From positions 124,001-188,000 of the forward strand of contig CAKUZL010000001.1 of the NCBI GenBank assembly GCA_934718085.1: a DNA stretch of 64,000 nt. The letters are read 5' to 3'. Positions 22,830-31,017 of the stretch are shown here, in pieces. The notes under the pieces were generated by a model. It was given only the letters and a program-made list of their open reading frames with translations. It was not told where the DNA came from and searched no databases. The translations under genes were made by a program, and so were the position numbers. How positions within the stretch are numbered: position 1 is the first letter of the stretch; each line of letters begins with the position of its first letter. The stretch is from an uncultured Candidatus Melainabacteria bacterium. GTDB lineage: Bacteria > Cyanobacteriota > Vampirovibrionia > Gastranaerophilales > Gastranaerophilaceae.

Positions 22830-24446
22830 CTATATGTTGTCAAGGAATTTCCCCAAGCCCCTCTTTTCGGAGTATAATTTTCGGGCGCGCTTTATGTCGG
22901 TGGCGGAATTTTCCGTATTTCCGAACCTTCTGAGCTCTACGGTATATTTCAGGTAAAAATATCTGTAACTTTCTTTTGTCAAAAACGCCGCATTGTTGAC
23001 GTATCTTTCGGCTTCGGTGATATCGCTCGCGTCGTACGCCTTTTGAGCCAGATCAAGCCACGTTTCCGCAAACAAAGGGTTTAACCCCGCCGTTTTTTTC
23101 AGGTATCCGACGGCTTCCCGTTCGTTTTTCGCAAACACCGAATTTATGTATGTCGTTTTGTAAAACTCGGGTGCCTCTTTTAACGCTTTTTGCGCGAATT
23201 TTTCCGCTTCTTTCGGGTTATTGCGGTTTTTGTTCAGCGCGGCAAGCCCGACCAAAATTTGAGGGTCTTTCGAGTCGTATTTGTAAGCCTGTTCGTAATA
23301 TTTCAGAGCAAGCCCGTAATTCCGCTCGATTGCGGCGATGTTTCCGAGTCCGACGTATGCCGAAGCCGAGTTTTTCTTTTTTGATATTTGTTTTTCGTAA
23401 ACTTTTTTTGCGGATTCCGTTTTTCCCGTCAACGTGTAAATATGCCCCAACAGCGCAGGTGCTTTTTCCGTATCTCCGCGCGAAATAAGCAATGTCAACT
23501 CGTTTATCGCTCTTGCGTAATCTTTGTTTAAATAAAAATAGTACGCCAAATCATACTTTCTTACGGGTTCTTTCTTTTCCGTGTCCGACAAAATGTAATA
23601 TTTTATTTTTTCGGTTTCCTTTTTTGTTCCCGCAAGAACGACATCGTCGGTGTGAGCTTTTTTCAACGTTTTAAGCGCATCTTTGTTTTTGTAAAGATTT
23701 TTTTCCGTTTCCGCCTTGAAGTTCGTATACGTGATGTTAGAAGGGTTCAGCGAAACGGCTTTTTCTATTTCGTCGAGAGCTTTTTTGTAATCTTTTTGGG
23801 TCGAGTATGCAAGAGCCTCCAAATATGCCGCATAATCGGAATTTTTTATCTTTTTGGAACTTTCCGCAATTTTCGATCGGCATTCTTCTGTCAGGTTGTT
23901 GTAAACAATGTCTGTGTGGATTTGCGCCAGAAAAATTTCTTCCTCGGCGGTGAATTCAGTGTTGCTGACAAGATGTTTTTTCAACGAATTTATGTGATTT
24001 CCCCAAATGTTTTTGTCGTTGACTTTTGACGCCGCGATGTCGGCAAGGGAGAAAAACCCTTGATTTGCAAGTTGGTACGCCGTAATCATGTAATAAAAAT
24101 CGTTCGGAGTCATTTCTCCGATAATTTTTTTGTATTCGCTGTAAGCAACCGCAACATTGCCCTGATTGTAGAGCTTTTGTACCGACATCAAAGAATTTAT
24201 GAGTTCTTTTACCGCGGAATTGTATTCAAGATTTGTGTCCGTGTAGGAGTCGAATTCGTTGTAGAGCAGCAGCTCGTTGATATCCCTCGACGAAAGCTCG
24301 GTGAATCCTTGCGATCTGTCTTTCAAAAATGTCGATGCAAAAGAAGGGTCGTCGACACGGTTTTCGATGTCTTCCGCAAACGCAACCTGCGAGAGCATCG
24401 ATGATATTATCATAAAAAATATAAAAATCTTTTTAGAAAAATTCAT
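22830..24446 (-). CDS. Exported TPR-repeat protein
   Basis: 538 residues. Signal peptide about 1-24 (hydrophobic core IFIFFMIISSMLSQVAFA, cleavage likely after AFA). Then an all-helical protein with at least six TPR-like repeats: AYLEALAYSTQKDYKKALDE, KYDLAYYFYLNKDYARAINE, APALLGHIYTLTGKTESAKK, ASAYVGLGNIAAIERNYGLA, PQILVGLAALNKNRNNPKEA, ETWLDLAQKAYDASDITEAE. Likely a periplasmic scaffold, such as for envelope or pilus assembly. Partner unknown. Probably co-transcribed with the downstream pentapeptide gene. Confidence 0.85.
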   Translation of the reverse strand: MNFSKKIFIFFMIISSMLSQVAFAEDIENRVDDPSFASTFLKDRSQGFTELSSRDINELLLYNEFDSYTDTNLEYNSAVKELINSLMSVQKLYNQGNVAVAYSEYKKIIGEMTPNDFYYMITAYQLANQGFFSLADIAASKVNDKNIWGNHINSLKKHLVSNTEFTAEEEIFLAQIHTDIVYNNLTEECRSKIAESSKKIKNSDYAAYLEALAYSTQKDYKKALDEIEKAVSLNPSNITYTNFKAETEKNLYKNKDALKTLKKAHTDDVVLAGTKKETEKIKYYILSDTEKKEPVRKYDLAYYFYLNKDYARAINELTLLISRGDTEKAPALLGHIYTLTGKTESAKKVYEKQISKKKNSASAYVGLGNIAAIERNYGLALKYYEQAYKYDSKDPQILVGLAALNKNRNNPKEAEKFAQKALKEAPEFYKTTYINSVFAKNEREAVGYLKKTAGLNPLFAETWLDLAQKAYDASDITEAERYVNNAAFLTKESYRYFYLKYTVELRRFGNTENSATDIKRARKLYSEKRGLGKFLDNI

Positions 24447-24472
24447 ATCTTTCCCCGATTACTTTTTTTCAT

Positions 24473-24502
24473 ATTCTACCATATAATACTCTTTGTAGAC
24501 AA
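24473..24502 (-). promoter_or_regulatory. Putative promoter of the TPR protein gene
   Basis: Minus-strand -35 TTGTCT (complement 24497-24502), 18-bp spacer, -10 TAGAAT (complement 24473-24478). A plus-strand TATAAT for the divergent glycosyltransferase gene lies inside the spacer (24482-24487), so the two promoters interleave. Confidence 0.4.
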
Positions 24503-24521
24503 TAATTAAAAAGGCGGTTTT

Positions 24522-25214
24522 ATGTCGAAATTATCAATAGTTATTCCGGTTTTCAACGAAAAAGATACTCTGGAAACCATTTTGGAAAAGGTTGAAAATG
24601 CCGATTTTGCGGGACTTGAAAAGGAAATTGTACTGGTGGACGATGCGTCGACCGACGGAACTTTAGAAATTTTGAAACGATTGGAAGAAAAATATAAAGT
24701 TTTGTATCACGAAAAAAACCAAGGGAAGGGTGCCGCGCTCAGAACCGGTTTTGCTGCCGTGACGGGCGATATCGTTGCAATTCAGGATGCGGATCTGGAA
24801 TATTCTCCCGACGATTATTCACCGATAATAAAACTTATCGTCGACGGAAAAGCCGATGTCGTCTACGGTTCGAGGTTTATGAATGTCGGATACTCTAAAA
24901 CCGCGGTTGCCGCAAATTATTTCGGCAACAAAATGTTGACTTTCTTTACAAACCTTCTTTACGGTGCAAAACTTACCGATATGGAAACCTGCTATAAAGC
25001 TTTCAAAAGAGAGGTTTTGGACGGAATTGTCATAAAATCCGACCGCTTCGATTTTGAACCCGAAATTACCGCTAAAATTTTGAAAAAAGGTATCAAAATC
25101 GTCGATGTGCCCATCAATTACAACGGAAGAAAATTCGACGAAGGCAAAAAAATTACCTGGGTCGACGGAGTTCACGCGGTTATCGCTCTTCTTAAGTTCA
25201 GATTTACCGATTAA
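24522..25214 (+). CDS. GT2 family glycosyltransferase (dolichyl/polyprenyl-phosphate sugar synthase-like)
   Basis: 230 residues. GT-A fold with the N-terminal SIVIPVFNEKDTLETILEKV, the nucleotide-binding VDDASTDGT, KGAALRTGF, the metal-binding QDADLEYSP (DxD-like) and TDMETCYKAFKREV. This is the pattern of DPM1/DPG synthase-like enzymes, which transfer hexose from a nucleotide sugar to a polyprenyl phosphate. No C-terminal membrane segments, as in the soluble DPM1 type. Divergent from the TPR protein gene, with TATAAT at 24482-24487. Confidence 0.88.
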   Translation: MSKLSIVIPVFNEKDTLETILEKVENADFAGLEKEIVLVDDASTDGTLEILKRLEEKYKVLYHEKNQGKGAALRTGFAAVTGDIVAIQDADLEYSPDDYSPIIKLIVDGKADVVYGSRFMNVGYSKTAVAANYFGNKMLTFFTNLLYGAKLTDMETCYKAFKREVLDGIVIKSDRFDFEPEITAKILKKGIKIVDVPINYNGRKFDEGKKITWVDGVHAVIALLKFRFTD

Positions 25215-25255
25215 TCGTTAATTTTCTTGAATTTCTGTTCTTTTTCGTTAATAAT

Positions 25256-25264
25256 TGTTAAAAT
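25256..25264 (+). promoter_or_regulatory. Extended -10 element before the flagellar cluster
   Basis: TGT-TAAAAT (TG at 25256-25257, hexamer 25259-25264), about 25 nt before the first flagellar start. No good -35 is seen 16-18 bp upstream, as expected of extended -10 promoters. It does not match the sigma-28 consensus. Confidence 0.35.
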
Positions 25265-25295
25265 ACTTTTGAAAGAACCTCGTTTCGGGTAAAGC

Positions 25296-26531
25296 ATGAC
25301 GGAAGATTTTTTAAACACAAACTCGACAAACGTTTATACTCAGTACGACTCGGATTTCGCAAAATCGCTGAATTCCACGTTTTACTGGTATAATAAGCTG
25401 TTTTTTCAAAAAGTCTCGAAAGCTCTGTCCGAATTTTTAAGGTTCGATTTCGGGTTGAAGTTGATTTCAATCAGCGAAAAAGATAACTTCTTTTTTTCGG
25501 GAAACGAATTTTTTGTTACAAAAGTTAATTATTCGAAAGGTATTTCGGTGTTTTTCAGAATGTCGTCGGAGATGATGAAGTCGGTTTTGGAAAACGCACT
25601 GGGCAAGCGGGACGGGGATTTTTCGCCCGATCTGATAACCGAGCTCGAAGCAAAAGTTTTGACGGCGTGTAATAATTTCGTTTACAAGGATTTGACGGAT
25701 TTTTTCAACGTTAAAGAGTTTGACAAAGATATGCCGCTTGCGCATTTTACTTTTTTTACAAAGGCTTTTGACGAAGAGTTCGGAAAGTACGTAATTTCGA
25801 TACCTTCGTCGATACTGCCCGATGTTAATCCGAAGGCGGAAAAACAAACGTTTGCGCTTGATTCGTTCCCCGATATTTGTACGAAAGTCGATATTTATGC
25901 CGGAAAAACAAATATAATGCTGAGCGAGCTTAAAAATATCGAGGTTGAGGATATTGTAATTTTGGACGACAGCAACGTCAAGCGAATGCGGCTCGATTTT
26001 AACGGTGAAAGCGCGGAAATAAACGTTTTGCCGAATCCCGACATTATAGAAAGCGTCGATGAAGAAGAAACCAAACAAGGAGGAAAAGTGTCCGATAAAG
26101 CAAAGAATATGTGGGATGTAATTCCCGTTGATGTAAGCGCGGAATTTGCAAAGGTCAAAATGACTTTGGGCGAGATTAAAACCATTTCGGAAGGTTCCGT
26201 TATCGACCTTGCTTCGGTCTACGAAAACAAAGTTTTTCTTAAAGTCGAAACAAAACCTGTTGCCGCAGGTGAACTTATCATTATAAATGATAAGTATGCG
26301 GTTCGCGTGACGGATGTTTTTTCGGACGGGGATGTTAAATCGAACGAATCGCACGACGAAGAAGAGTCTTTCGAAGAAAATTCGTCGTTTGACGGTGAAA
26401 ATATCGGTGAATACTCGGGAGATGTTGTCGAGGAGGGCGAAAACTTTGAAGAGGGTTCCGTAACGGACGATGAGTTTTCCGAAAATGTAAACGAAGACGA
26501 AGATTTTGATATCGAAGACGAAAACATATAG
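25296..26531 (+). CDS. Flagellar motor switch FliM/FliN-like protein with tandem SpoA domains
   Basis: 411 residues. The N-terminal 190 residues have a FliM/CheC-like middle domain with the signature DLITELEAKVLTACNNFVYK (about 110-129). A first SpoA-like domain spans about 205-250 (NIMLSELKNIEVEDIVILDD). A second, FliN-type SpoA domain spans about 270-340 (AKVKMTLGEIKTISEGSVID ... VAAGELIIINDKYAVRVTDV). The last about 65 residues are strongly acidic. Two SpoA domains in one chain recall SctQ of type III secretion or a FliM-FliN fusion. The neighbouring fliO-P-Q-R favour the flagellar C-ring. No N-terminal CheY-binding EIDALL-type motif is evident. Confidence 0.8.
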   Translation: MTEDFLNTNSTNVYTQYDSDFAKSLNSTFYWYNKLFFQKVSKALSEFLRFDFGLKLISISEKDNFFFSGNEFFVTKVNYSKGISVFFRMSSEMMKSVLENALGKRDGDFSPDLITELEAKVLTACNNFVYKDLTDFFNVKEFDKDMPLAHFTFFTKAFDEEFGKYVISIPSSILPDVNPKAEKQTFALDSFPDICTKVDIYAGKTNIMLSELKNIEVEDIVILDDSNVKRMRLDFNGESAEINVLPNPDIIESVDEEETKQGGKVSDKAKNMWDVIPVDVSAEFAKVKMTLGEIKTISEGSVIDLASVYENKVFLKVETKPVAAGELIIINDKYAVRVTDVFSDGDVKSNESHDEEESFEENSSFDGENIGEYSGDVVEEGENFEEGSVTDDEFSENVNEDEDFDIEDENI

Positions 26532-26571
26532 AATATAATTTATAAGAAGTATAAAAAGGGAGAATGTGTAA

Positions 26572-27003
26572 ATGCACGGATATTTCGTACAGTTTTTGGT
26601 GTACACCGCGGCGATGACGGGGTTGTTTGCCGCAGGACTGTTTGTTTATAAAAAATTCTGCTTGGACGCGGGATTGTCGGACGGCGGAAAGTTTTTGAAG
26701 GTCGAGTACGCGCTTAATCTCAATCAACGCAAGCGTTTGTTGGTCGTAAAGGCGGGTAACGAAAGATTTTTGATAGCTGCCGATTTGGACAGAACAACGC
26801 TTATATCGAAGCTTCAAACGCCCGTACAGCCGACTGTTTCGGATAAACCGGGGGCGTCATCGAGCAGTGTTCCTTTCGTTTTTAATACCGAAGAAGAAAA
26901 TTTGGGCGAGGACGATGACGAATTTTTGATGAACACTACCGTTATAAGCTCGGCTATGAAGCGAATTAACGAGAAAATCGAAAAAATGAAGGGAAGGGTG
27001 TAG
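26572..27003 (+). CDS. fliO: Flagellar export assembly protein FliO
   Basis: 143 residues. One N-terminal transmembrane helix (about 6-26), then the FliO core: LKVEYALNLNQRKRLLVVKAGNERFLIAA, which is the usual beta-strand motif (L..KRL..V..G...L). The C-terminus is acidic and polar. FliO helps FliP form its complex and is specific to flagella, not to injectisomes. Ribosome site AAGGGAG. It abuts fliP (stop 27001-27003, next start 27004). Confidence 0.85.
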   Translation: MHGYFVQFLVYTAAMTGLFAAGLFVYKKFCLDAGLSDGGKFLKVEYALNLNQRKRLLVVKAGNERFLIAADLDRTTLISKLQTPVQPTVSDKPGASSSSVPFVFNTEEENLGEDDDEFLMNTTVISSAMKRINEKIEKMKGRV

Positions 27004-27645
27004 ATGGATTCTTTAATTCAAAACCTTGATCCCGTAATTCAGTTGCTTATCGTAATGAGCGTGTTTTCGTTCATTCCGTTTATGTTCAGTTGTATGACCA
27101 GTTTTTTGCGGTACGCGATAGTATTTTCGTTTTTGAAACAGGCGATGGGAACGCAGTCGATACCTCCGACGATAGTTCTTCTCGGGCTTTCGATAATTAT
27201 GACTTTTTATACAATGGGACCGGTGTTTCAAAGCATGTGGGACGCGGGATACCCGAAGTACGAGAAAAACGGTTCCATCGTCGAGGCGGTAGTGGAGGGC
27301 TCCGCGCCGCTCAAAGAGTTTATGATGAAAAACACCCGAGAGGCTGATTTGGTGTTTTTTGTGGAAAAATCGGGCGCTCCTGCGCCGAAAACTCCCGATG
27401 ACATTACGCTTTGGCAGGTCGCGCCGGCCTTTATATTAAGCGAACTCAAAACCGCGTTTGAAATCGGGTTTGTGATATACGTTCCGTTTATCGTGCTGGA
27501 TATGGTCGTTGCAAACGTTTTGCTTGCTCTCGGGATGTTTATGTTGTCGCCGACGATTATTTCGTTGCCGTTTAAATTGCTTATTTTTATTGCGGTTGAC
27601 GGATGGTCGCTTGTCGTAAGAGGTATGGCGGGCAGCTTTAATTAA
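27004..27645 (+). CDS. fliP: Flagellar type III export protein FliP
   Basis: 213 residues. Core membrane protein of the FliPQR export gate. Hallmarks: MTSFLRYAIVFSFLKQAMGTQSIPP, KEFMMKNTREADLVFF, PAFILSELKTAFEIGFVIYVPF and LGMFMLSPTIISLPFKLLIF. It starts right at the first transmembrane helix and lacks the cleavable signal peptide many FliP proteins have. LSP before xxISLPFKL is closer to SctR spelling, but fliO next door supports flagellar identity. Confidence 0.93.
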   Translation: MDSLIQNLDPVIQLLIVMSVFSFIPFMFSCMTSFLRYAIVFSFLKQAMGTQSIPPTIVLLGLSIIMTFYTMGPVFQSMWDAGYPKYEKNGSIVEAVVEGSAPLKEFMMKNTREADLVFFVEKSGAPAPKTPDDITLWQVAPAFILSELKTAFEIGFVIYVPFIVLDMVVANVLLALGMFMLSPTIISLPFKLLIFIAVDGWSLVVRGMAGSFN

Positions 27646-27656
27646 GAGGAGGGCTT

Positions 27657-28154
27657 ATGGAAATTTTGATGGAATTTATGGGCAAAGGTTTGATTATGAT
27701 GCTTTCCATAGCCATGCCCTGCGTTTTGACCGCCGCCGCAATCGGGCTGATAGTCGGGATTTTGCAGGCAGTTACTCAGGTTCAGGAGCAAACTATCGCC
27801 GCCGCGCCTAAAATAACCGCCGTTTTTATTGTTATTCTCGTGCTCGGAACCGGTTACGTCAGAATGCTTACGAACCTTTTTACAGAGGCTGTTCAGCTTT
27901 CGTTTAACGTAATTCCGAAAACCGACAAATATGTGCTTGATGCGGGATATTACAAGCATATCAAGCCTTTTGACGATGAAATGAAGGTCGAACATTTCAA
28001 AAATCTGCCGAACGCCGACGACGTGATGAATAACGCCGGAAAAGCTCCGTTCTTGGGCACTTCGGAGAAACTCAAATACAATGCGGCGGGTAAAATGCCT
28101 GTTCCTCAGCCGAGTTATCTTGAAAGGAAGCAGATAAATGAGGGTAAACGTTAG
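27657..28154 (+). CDS. fliQ: Flagellar export protein FliQ with long C-terminal extension
   Basis: 165 residues, nearly twice the usual 85-90. Residues 1-88 are a normal two-helix FliQ (LIMMLSIAMPCVLTAAAIGLIVGILQAVTQVQEQTIAAAPK ... ITAVFIVILVLGTGYVRMLTNL). The remaining 77 residues are polar (KTDKYVLDAGYYKHIKPFDD onward to KQINEGKR) with no recognised domain. The extension is not a frameshift artefact, since the frame is open and the next gene starts inside it (17-nt overlap). Confidence 0.88.
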   Translation: MEILMEFMGKGLIMMLSIAMPCVLTAAAIGLIVGILQAVTQVQEQTIAAAPKITAVFIVILVLGTGYVRMLTNLFTEAVQLSFNVIPKTDKYVLDAGYYKHIKPFDDEMKVEHFKNLPNADDVMNNAGKAPFLGTSEKLKYNAAGKMPVPQPSYLERKQINEGKR

Positions 28155-28491
28155 ATTTTCGGTCTCGATACTTGCTCTTTTTGTTGCATTGCCCGTTTTT
28201 GCGGAGCAGTCGGTATTTTTGCGTCCGAATTCTCATTGGCTCAATTTCTGCACGGAAAGCGCAAGACGCGTTTATTCCGATAATCCCGAGGTCGTGAAGG
28301 CGTCCGTCGTTCAAACCGTCGATTTTTCGAACCGTCAAATTCTGATTGAAACTTTTTCGCAGGGCGTCGGAAATGTTTTCGTCGAAACCTCGAACGGTAC
28401 AAAATCGTTTAAAATCAATGTTGTCGACAATAATACTCTTCCTCCTTCCGATTTTGTCGAAATAGATTTACCCGATAGCGGAGAAATTTAA
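28138..28491 (+). CDS. Exported protein resembling the secretin N-terminal (pilus-formation) domain
   Basis: 117 residues from ATG 28138, overlapping fliQ by 17 nt; site AAAGGAAG upstream. Signal peptide about 1-21 (ILALFVALPVFA, then EQS). The mature part reads SVFLRPNSHWLNFCTESARRVYSDNPEVVKA, NRQILIETFSQGVGNVFVETSNGTKSFKINVV. This is the pattern of the T2SS/T3SS pilus-formation N domain of secretins (IxLxPGxS, RVxxxNPEVV, QILIxxxxxGxxxVxV). Only that domain is present. Its place between fliQ and fliR suggests a periplasmic role in the export apparatus. Family assignment is by eye. Confidence 0.65.
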   Translation: MRVNVRFSVSILALFVALPVFAEQSVFLRPNSHWLNFCTESARRVYSDNPEVVKASVVQTVDFSNRQILIETFSQGVGNVFVETSNGTKSFKINVVDNNTLPPSDFVEIDLPDSGEI

Positions 28492-28492
28492 A

Positions 28493-29278
28493 GTGTTTAT
28501 CGAAGAATTAACCTCCAAATTTGCAACGTTTTTCCCCGAAATCAACACGGCGTTGGGGGCGGGGATAATGATTTTTGCGCGAATTTTGGGTTTAATGAGG
28601 TTTGCGCCGCTGCTTAACAGAAAAGAAATTCCCGTAATGGCAAAAGTCGCTTTTTCGTTGCTTTTTACGGTTTTGATGGTGTCGGTTCTGAAGCCTTCCG
28701 CGCCTCCCGCGAATGCAAGTTTGTTTTACGGTATTATAATTAACTATATTTTCGGGGCGTTAATCGGGTATGTCGCTTATTGTGTCGTTGCGGCAGTCGA
28801 GGCGGGCGGTGACATGATTAACATGCAAATGGGGATGTCGTCCGCAATGGTGCTTGACCCCACGACTTCCGCGCAGGTTTCGATTGTCGGAAAATTTATC
28901 GGTCTGTTCGGGCTGCTTATTTTTGTCGAAATCGGTGGTGTTTATTGGGTTCTCGATGCGTTTACGAGAAGTTTCGACGTCTTTCCGATTTATGCGACGT
29001 CCATTCCTCTCGAAAAAGTCGTCAATACCGATTATGTCATGAAAATTACTTCGAATATCCTGTATGTCGGCTTGCAGTTTGCGTCTCCCGTTTTGCTTGC
29101 GACTTTGGGGCAAGATATTATTTTGGGTATAATCTCGAAAACAGCCCCGCAAATCAACGTTTTTCAGTTGAGCTTTCTGTTTAAGCCCGTTTTCGGAGCG
29201 GCTATTTTGCTTTGGATTTTACCGATTTTATACGGAATAATCACCGATTATTTTATTTCGTATTCAAATTTATTTTAA
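28493..29278 (+). CDS. fliR: Flagellar export protein FliR
   Basis: 261 residues from GTG 28493 (GCGGAG site). Six hydrophobic segments. FliR/SctT hallmarks: FARILGLMRFAPLLNRKEIPVMAKVAFSLL, GDMINMQMGMSSAMVLDP, SPVLLATLGQDIILGIISKTAPQINVFQLSFLFKPVFG. Third component of the export gate. flhB and flhA, usually next, are absent from the window. Confidence 0.93.
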   Translation: MFIEELTSKFATFFPEINTALGAGIMIFARILGLMRFAPLLNRKEIPVMAKVAFSLLFTVLMVSVLKPSAPPANASLFYGIIINYIFGALIGYVAYCVVAAVEAGGDMINMQMGMSSAMVLDPTTSAQVSIVGKFIGLFGLLIFVEIGGVYWVLDAFTRSFDVFPIYATSIPLEKVVNTDYVMKITSNILYVGLQFASPVLLATLGQDIILGIISKTAPQINVFQLSFLFKPVFGAAILLWILPILYGIITDYFISYSNLF

Positions 29279-29292
29279 GTTTATGTTACAAT
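29263..29292 (+). promoter_or_regulatory. Putative promoter of ugd
   Basis: Extended -10 TGT-TACAAT (29284-29292) with a weak -35 TTCAAA (29263-29268) 18 bp upstream. It overlaps the 3' end of fliR. Confidence 0.45.
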
Positions 29293-29317
29293 TTTATCGA
29301 CAGAGAGAGGTTTTAGT

Positions 29318-30625
29318 ATGAAAATTTGTGTTATAGGTACCGGTTATGTAGGATTGGTTGCGGGCGCGTGCATCGCCGATATGGGAAACGAAGTCGTTTG
29401 TGTCGATACAGACAAGGCGAAAGTCGAGCTTTTGAGCAGAGGTGTCGTGCCGATTTACGAACCCGGACTGGACGAGCTTGTTAAGCTGAATTTGGCTGAA
29501 CGCAGACTGTCTTTTTCGACAGATTTGGATTTTGCGGTAAAAACGTCGAAAGTTTGCTTTATTGCAGTCGGAACTCCTCAGTCGGAAGACGGTTCGTGCG
29601 ATTTGTCGGCGGTCTTTTCTGTTGCCGAAAATATAGCAAAATCGATGAACGGGTACAAACTTATCGTCGATAAATCGACGGTTCCCGTGGGTACGGCGGA
29701 AAAAGTCGCAAAAATTATTGCCGAAAACACAAATTACGAGTTCGATGTCGTTTCCAATCCGGAATTTTTGAAACAGGGTGCCGCCGTCGACGACTTTTTG
29801 TCTCCCGACAGAGTCGTAATCGGCGCGGATTCGCAACGTGCAGCAGAAATTATGCAGGAAATTTATTCGCCTTTTCTCAGAACCGGAAACAGAATTATTC
29901 TTATGGACGTAAAATCTGCGGAAATGACGAAATACGCCGCAAATGCCTTTCTTGCGACAAAAATTTCGTTCATCAACGAAATCGCAAACCTTTGCGAAAA
30001 CGTCGGCGCCGACGCGGAAATGGTCAGAATAGGTATTTCTACCGACAACAGAATCGGTTCGCAATTCCTCTTCCCCGGTTTGGGTTACGGCGGAAGCTGT
30101 TTCCCGAAAGACGTCAGCGCGCTTGTGTCCTTTGCGGACGACTACGGCTGCCCCAATGAAATTTTGAAAGCCGTAAACAAAACAAACATTCACCAACGAC
30201 AAATTTTCCTTGACAAAATATATAAATATTTCGGCTCCGTGGAGGGCAAAAACTTTGCCGTATGGGGACTTGCGTTTAAACCTAAAACCAATGATATGCG
30301 TGAAGCTCCTTCGATTACGATAATCAACGCACTTCTCGAAAAAGGCGCAAAAATCAAAGCTTACGACCCCAAAGCCATCGATACCGCAAAAAATATTTTC
30401 GGCGAAAAAATTACGTATTCTCAAAACGCTTATGACGCCGTTATCGACGCCGATGCAATGCTTCTTTTGACCGAATGGAACGAATTTTGTCGCCCCGATT
30501 TTGACAAACTTAAATCGTTGATGAAAAATAAGGTCATTTTTGACGGAAGAAATCAGTACAACGAAAGGCGAATGAGAGAACAGGGCTTCGATTATTTCAA
30601 AATCGGGCATGTAACGAAAAAATAG
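29318..30625 (+). CDS. ugd: UDP-glucose 6-dehydrogenase
   Basis: 435 residues. It oxidises UDP-glucose to UDP-glucuronate with two NAD+. N-terminal Rossmann motif CVIGTGYVGLVAGACIADMG, STVPVGTAEKVA, catalytic-cysteine motif GLGYGGSCFPKDVSAL (about residue 260) and the C-terminal domain WGLAFKPKTNDMREAPS. UDP-glucuronate would feed surface polysaccharide or lipopolysaccharide synthesis, together with rfbB on the opposite strand. Ribosome site AGAGAGAGG. Confidence 0.96.
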   Translation: MKICVIGTGYVGLVAGACIADMGNEVVCVDTDKAKVELLSRGVVPIYEPGLDELVKLNLAERRLSFSTDLDFAVKTSKVCFIAVGTPQSEDGSCDLSAVFSVAENIAKSMNGYKLIVDKSTVPVGTAEKVAKIIAENTNYEFDVVSNPEFLKQGAAVDDFLSPDRVVIGADSQRAAEIMQEIYSPFLRTGNRIILMDVKSAEMTKYAANAFLATKISFINEIANLCENVGADAEMVRIGISTDNRIGSQFLFPGLGYGGSCFPKDVSALVSFADDYGCPNEILKAVNKTNIHQRQIFLDKIYKYFGSVEGKNFAVWGLAFKPKTNDMREAPSITIINALLEKGAKIKAYDPKAIDTAKNIFGEKITYSQNAYDAVIDADAMLLLTEWNEFCRPDFDKLKSLMKNKVIFDGRNQYNERRMREQGFDYFKIGHVTKK

Positions 30626-30725
30626 CCGACCGTGCGGAGTGGGCAATTGTATTTCCGAATTTGTGCCGTCAGAAACACGTAGTTATTTTAAACGAAAGCA
30701 AAAAGTTCGCCGACCGCACGGAGTG
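30625..30725 (+). repeat. Pair of imperfect 17-nt repeats downstream of ugd
   Basis: GCCGACCGTGCGGAGTG (30625-30641) and GCCGACCGCACGGAGTG (30709-30725) match at 14 of 17 positions. The differing cores CCGTGCGG and CCGCACGG are exact reverse complements, so the repeats can also pair with each other. Confidence 0.6.
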
Positions 30726-30886
30726 TAAATGTGCCGTAATTTTTCAACATTATATTTGCTTGACAAAGTTGTTGTGCAGTTTGCGGGTGCACAAACAAAA
30801 TGCGGGCAAATACGCTTTTTCTCCGCCGGTTTTTGCTTGTTTGCCCGAAGATTTTAAGTCGTGTCGAACAGTGCGATTGTAAAAAT
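30726..30886. other. Non-coding gap between convergent ugd and rfbB
   Basis: No supported gene. It contains a 7-bp hairpin TTGTGCA (30772-30778) / TGCACAA (30788-30794). One copy of AAAATGCGGGCAA near 30798 is repeated at 30887-30899 in the terminator stem. The rest of the gap up to 31017 shows nothing. Confidence 0.5.
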
Positions 30887-30913
30887 AAAATGCGGGCAAC
30901 TACCCGCATTTTT
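30887..30913. terminator. Bidirectional terminator between ugd and rfbB
   Basis: Perfect 10-bp stem AAAATGCGGG (30887-30896) / CCCGCATTTT (30903-30912), loop CAACTA, with T or A runs on both sides. Confidence 0.85.
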
Positions 30914-31017
30914 ATGGTTTTTCGTTTATCGGTTCGGTTTTAGCCGGATATACACGGTTTTGGTCTTCGTTTGGCGGTATTGTGCCTCGCGAAAGCCCCT
31001 TTGCTTCGCCGATTTTG

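Noticed and set aside
25296..29278. Reading the fliO-P-Q-R cluster as a non-flagellar type III secretion system
   Set aside because: The tandem SpoA protein and LSP spelling in FliP hint at this, but FliO is flagella-specific and a sigma-28 factor is present in the window.
29294..30646. 450-residue minus-strand open frame opposite ugd
   Set aside because: It is a mirror of the ugd codon pattern, has no ribosome site and resembles no protein; ugd on the plus strand is certain.
30661..30909. Short frames on both strands in the ugd-rfbB gap
   Set aside because: No ribosome sites; overlapping repeats and the terminator explain the stretch better.
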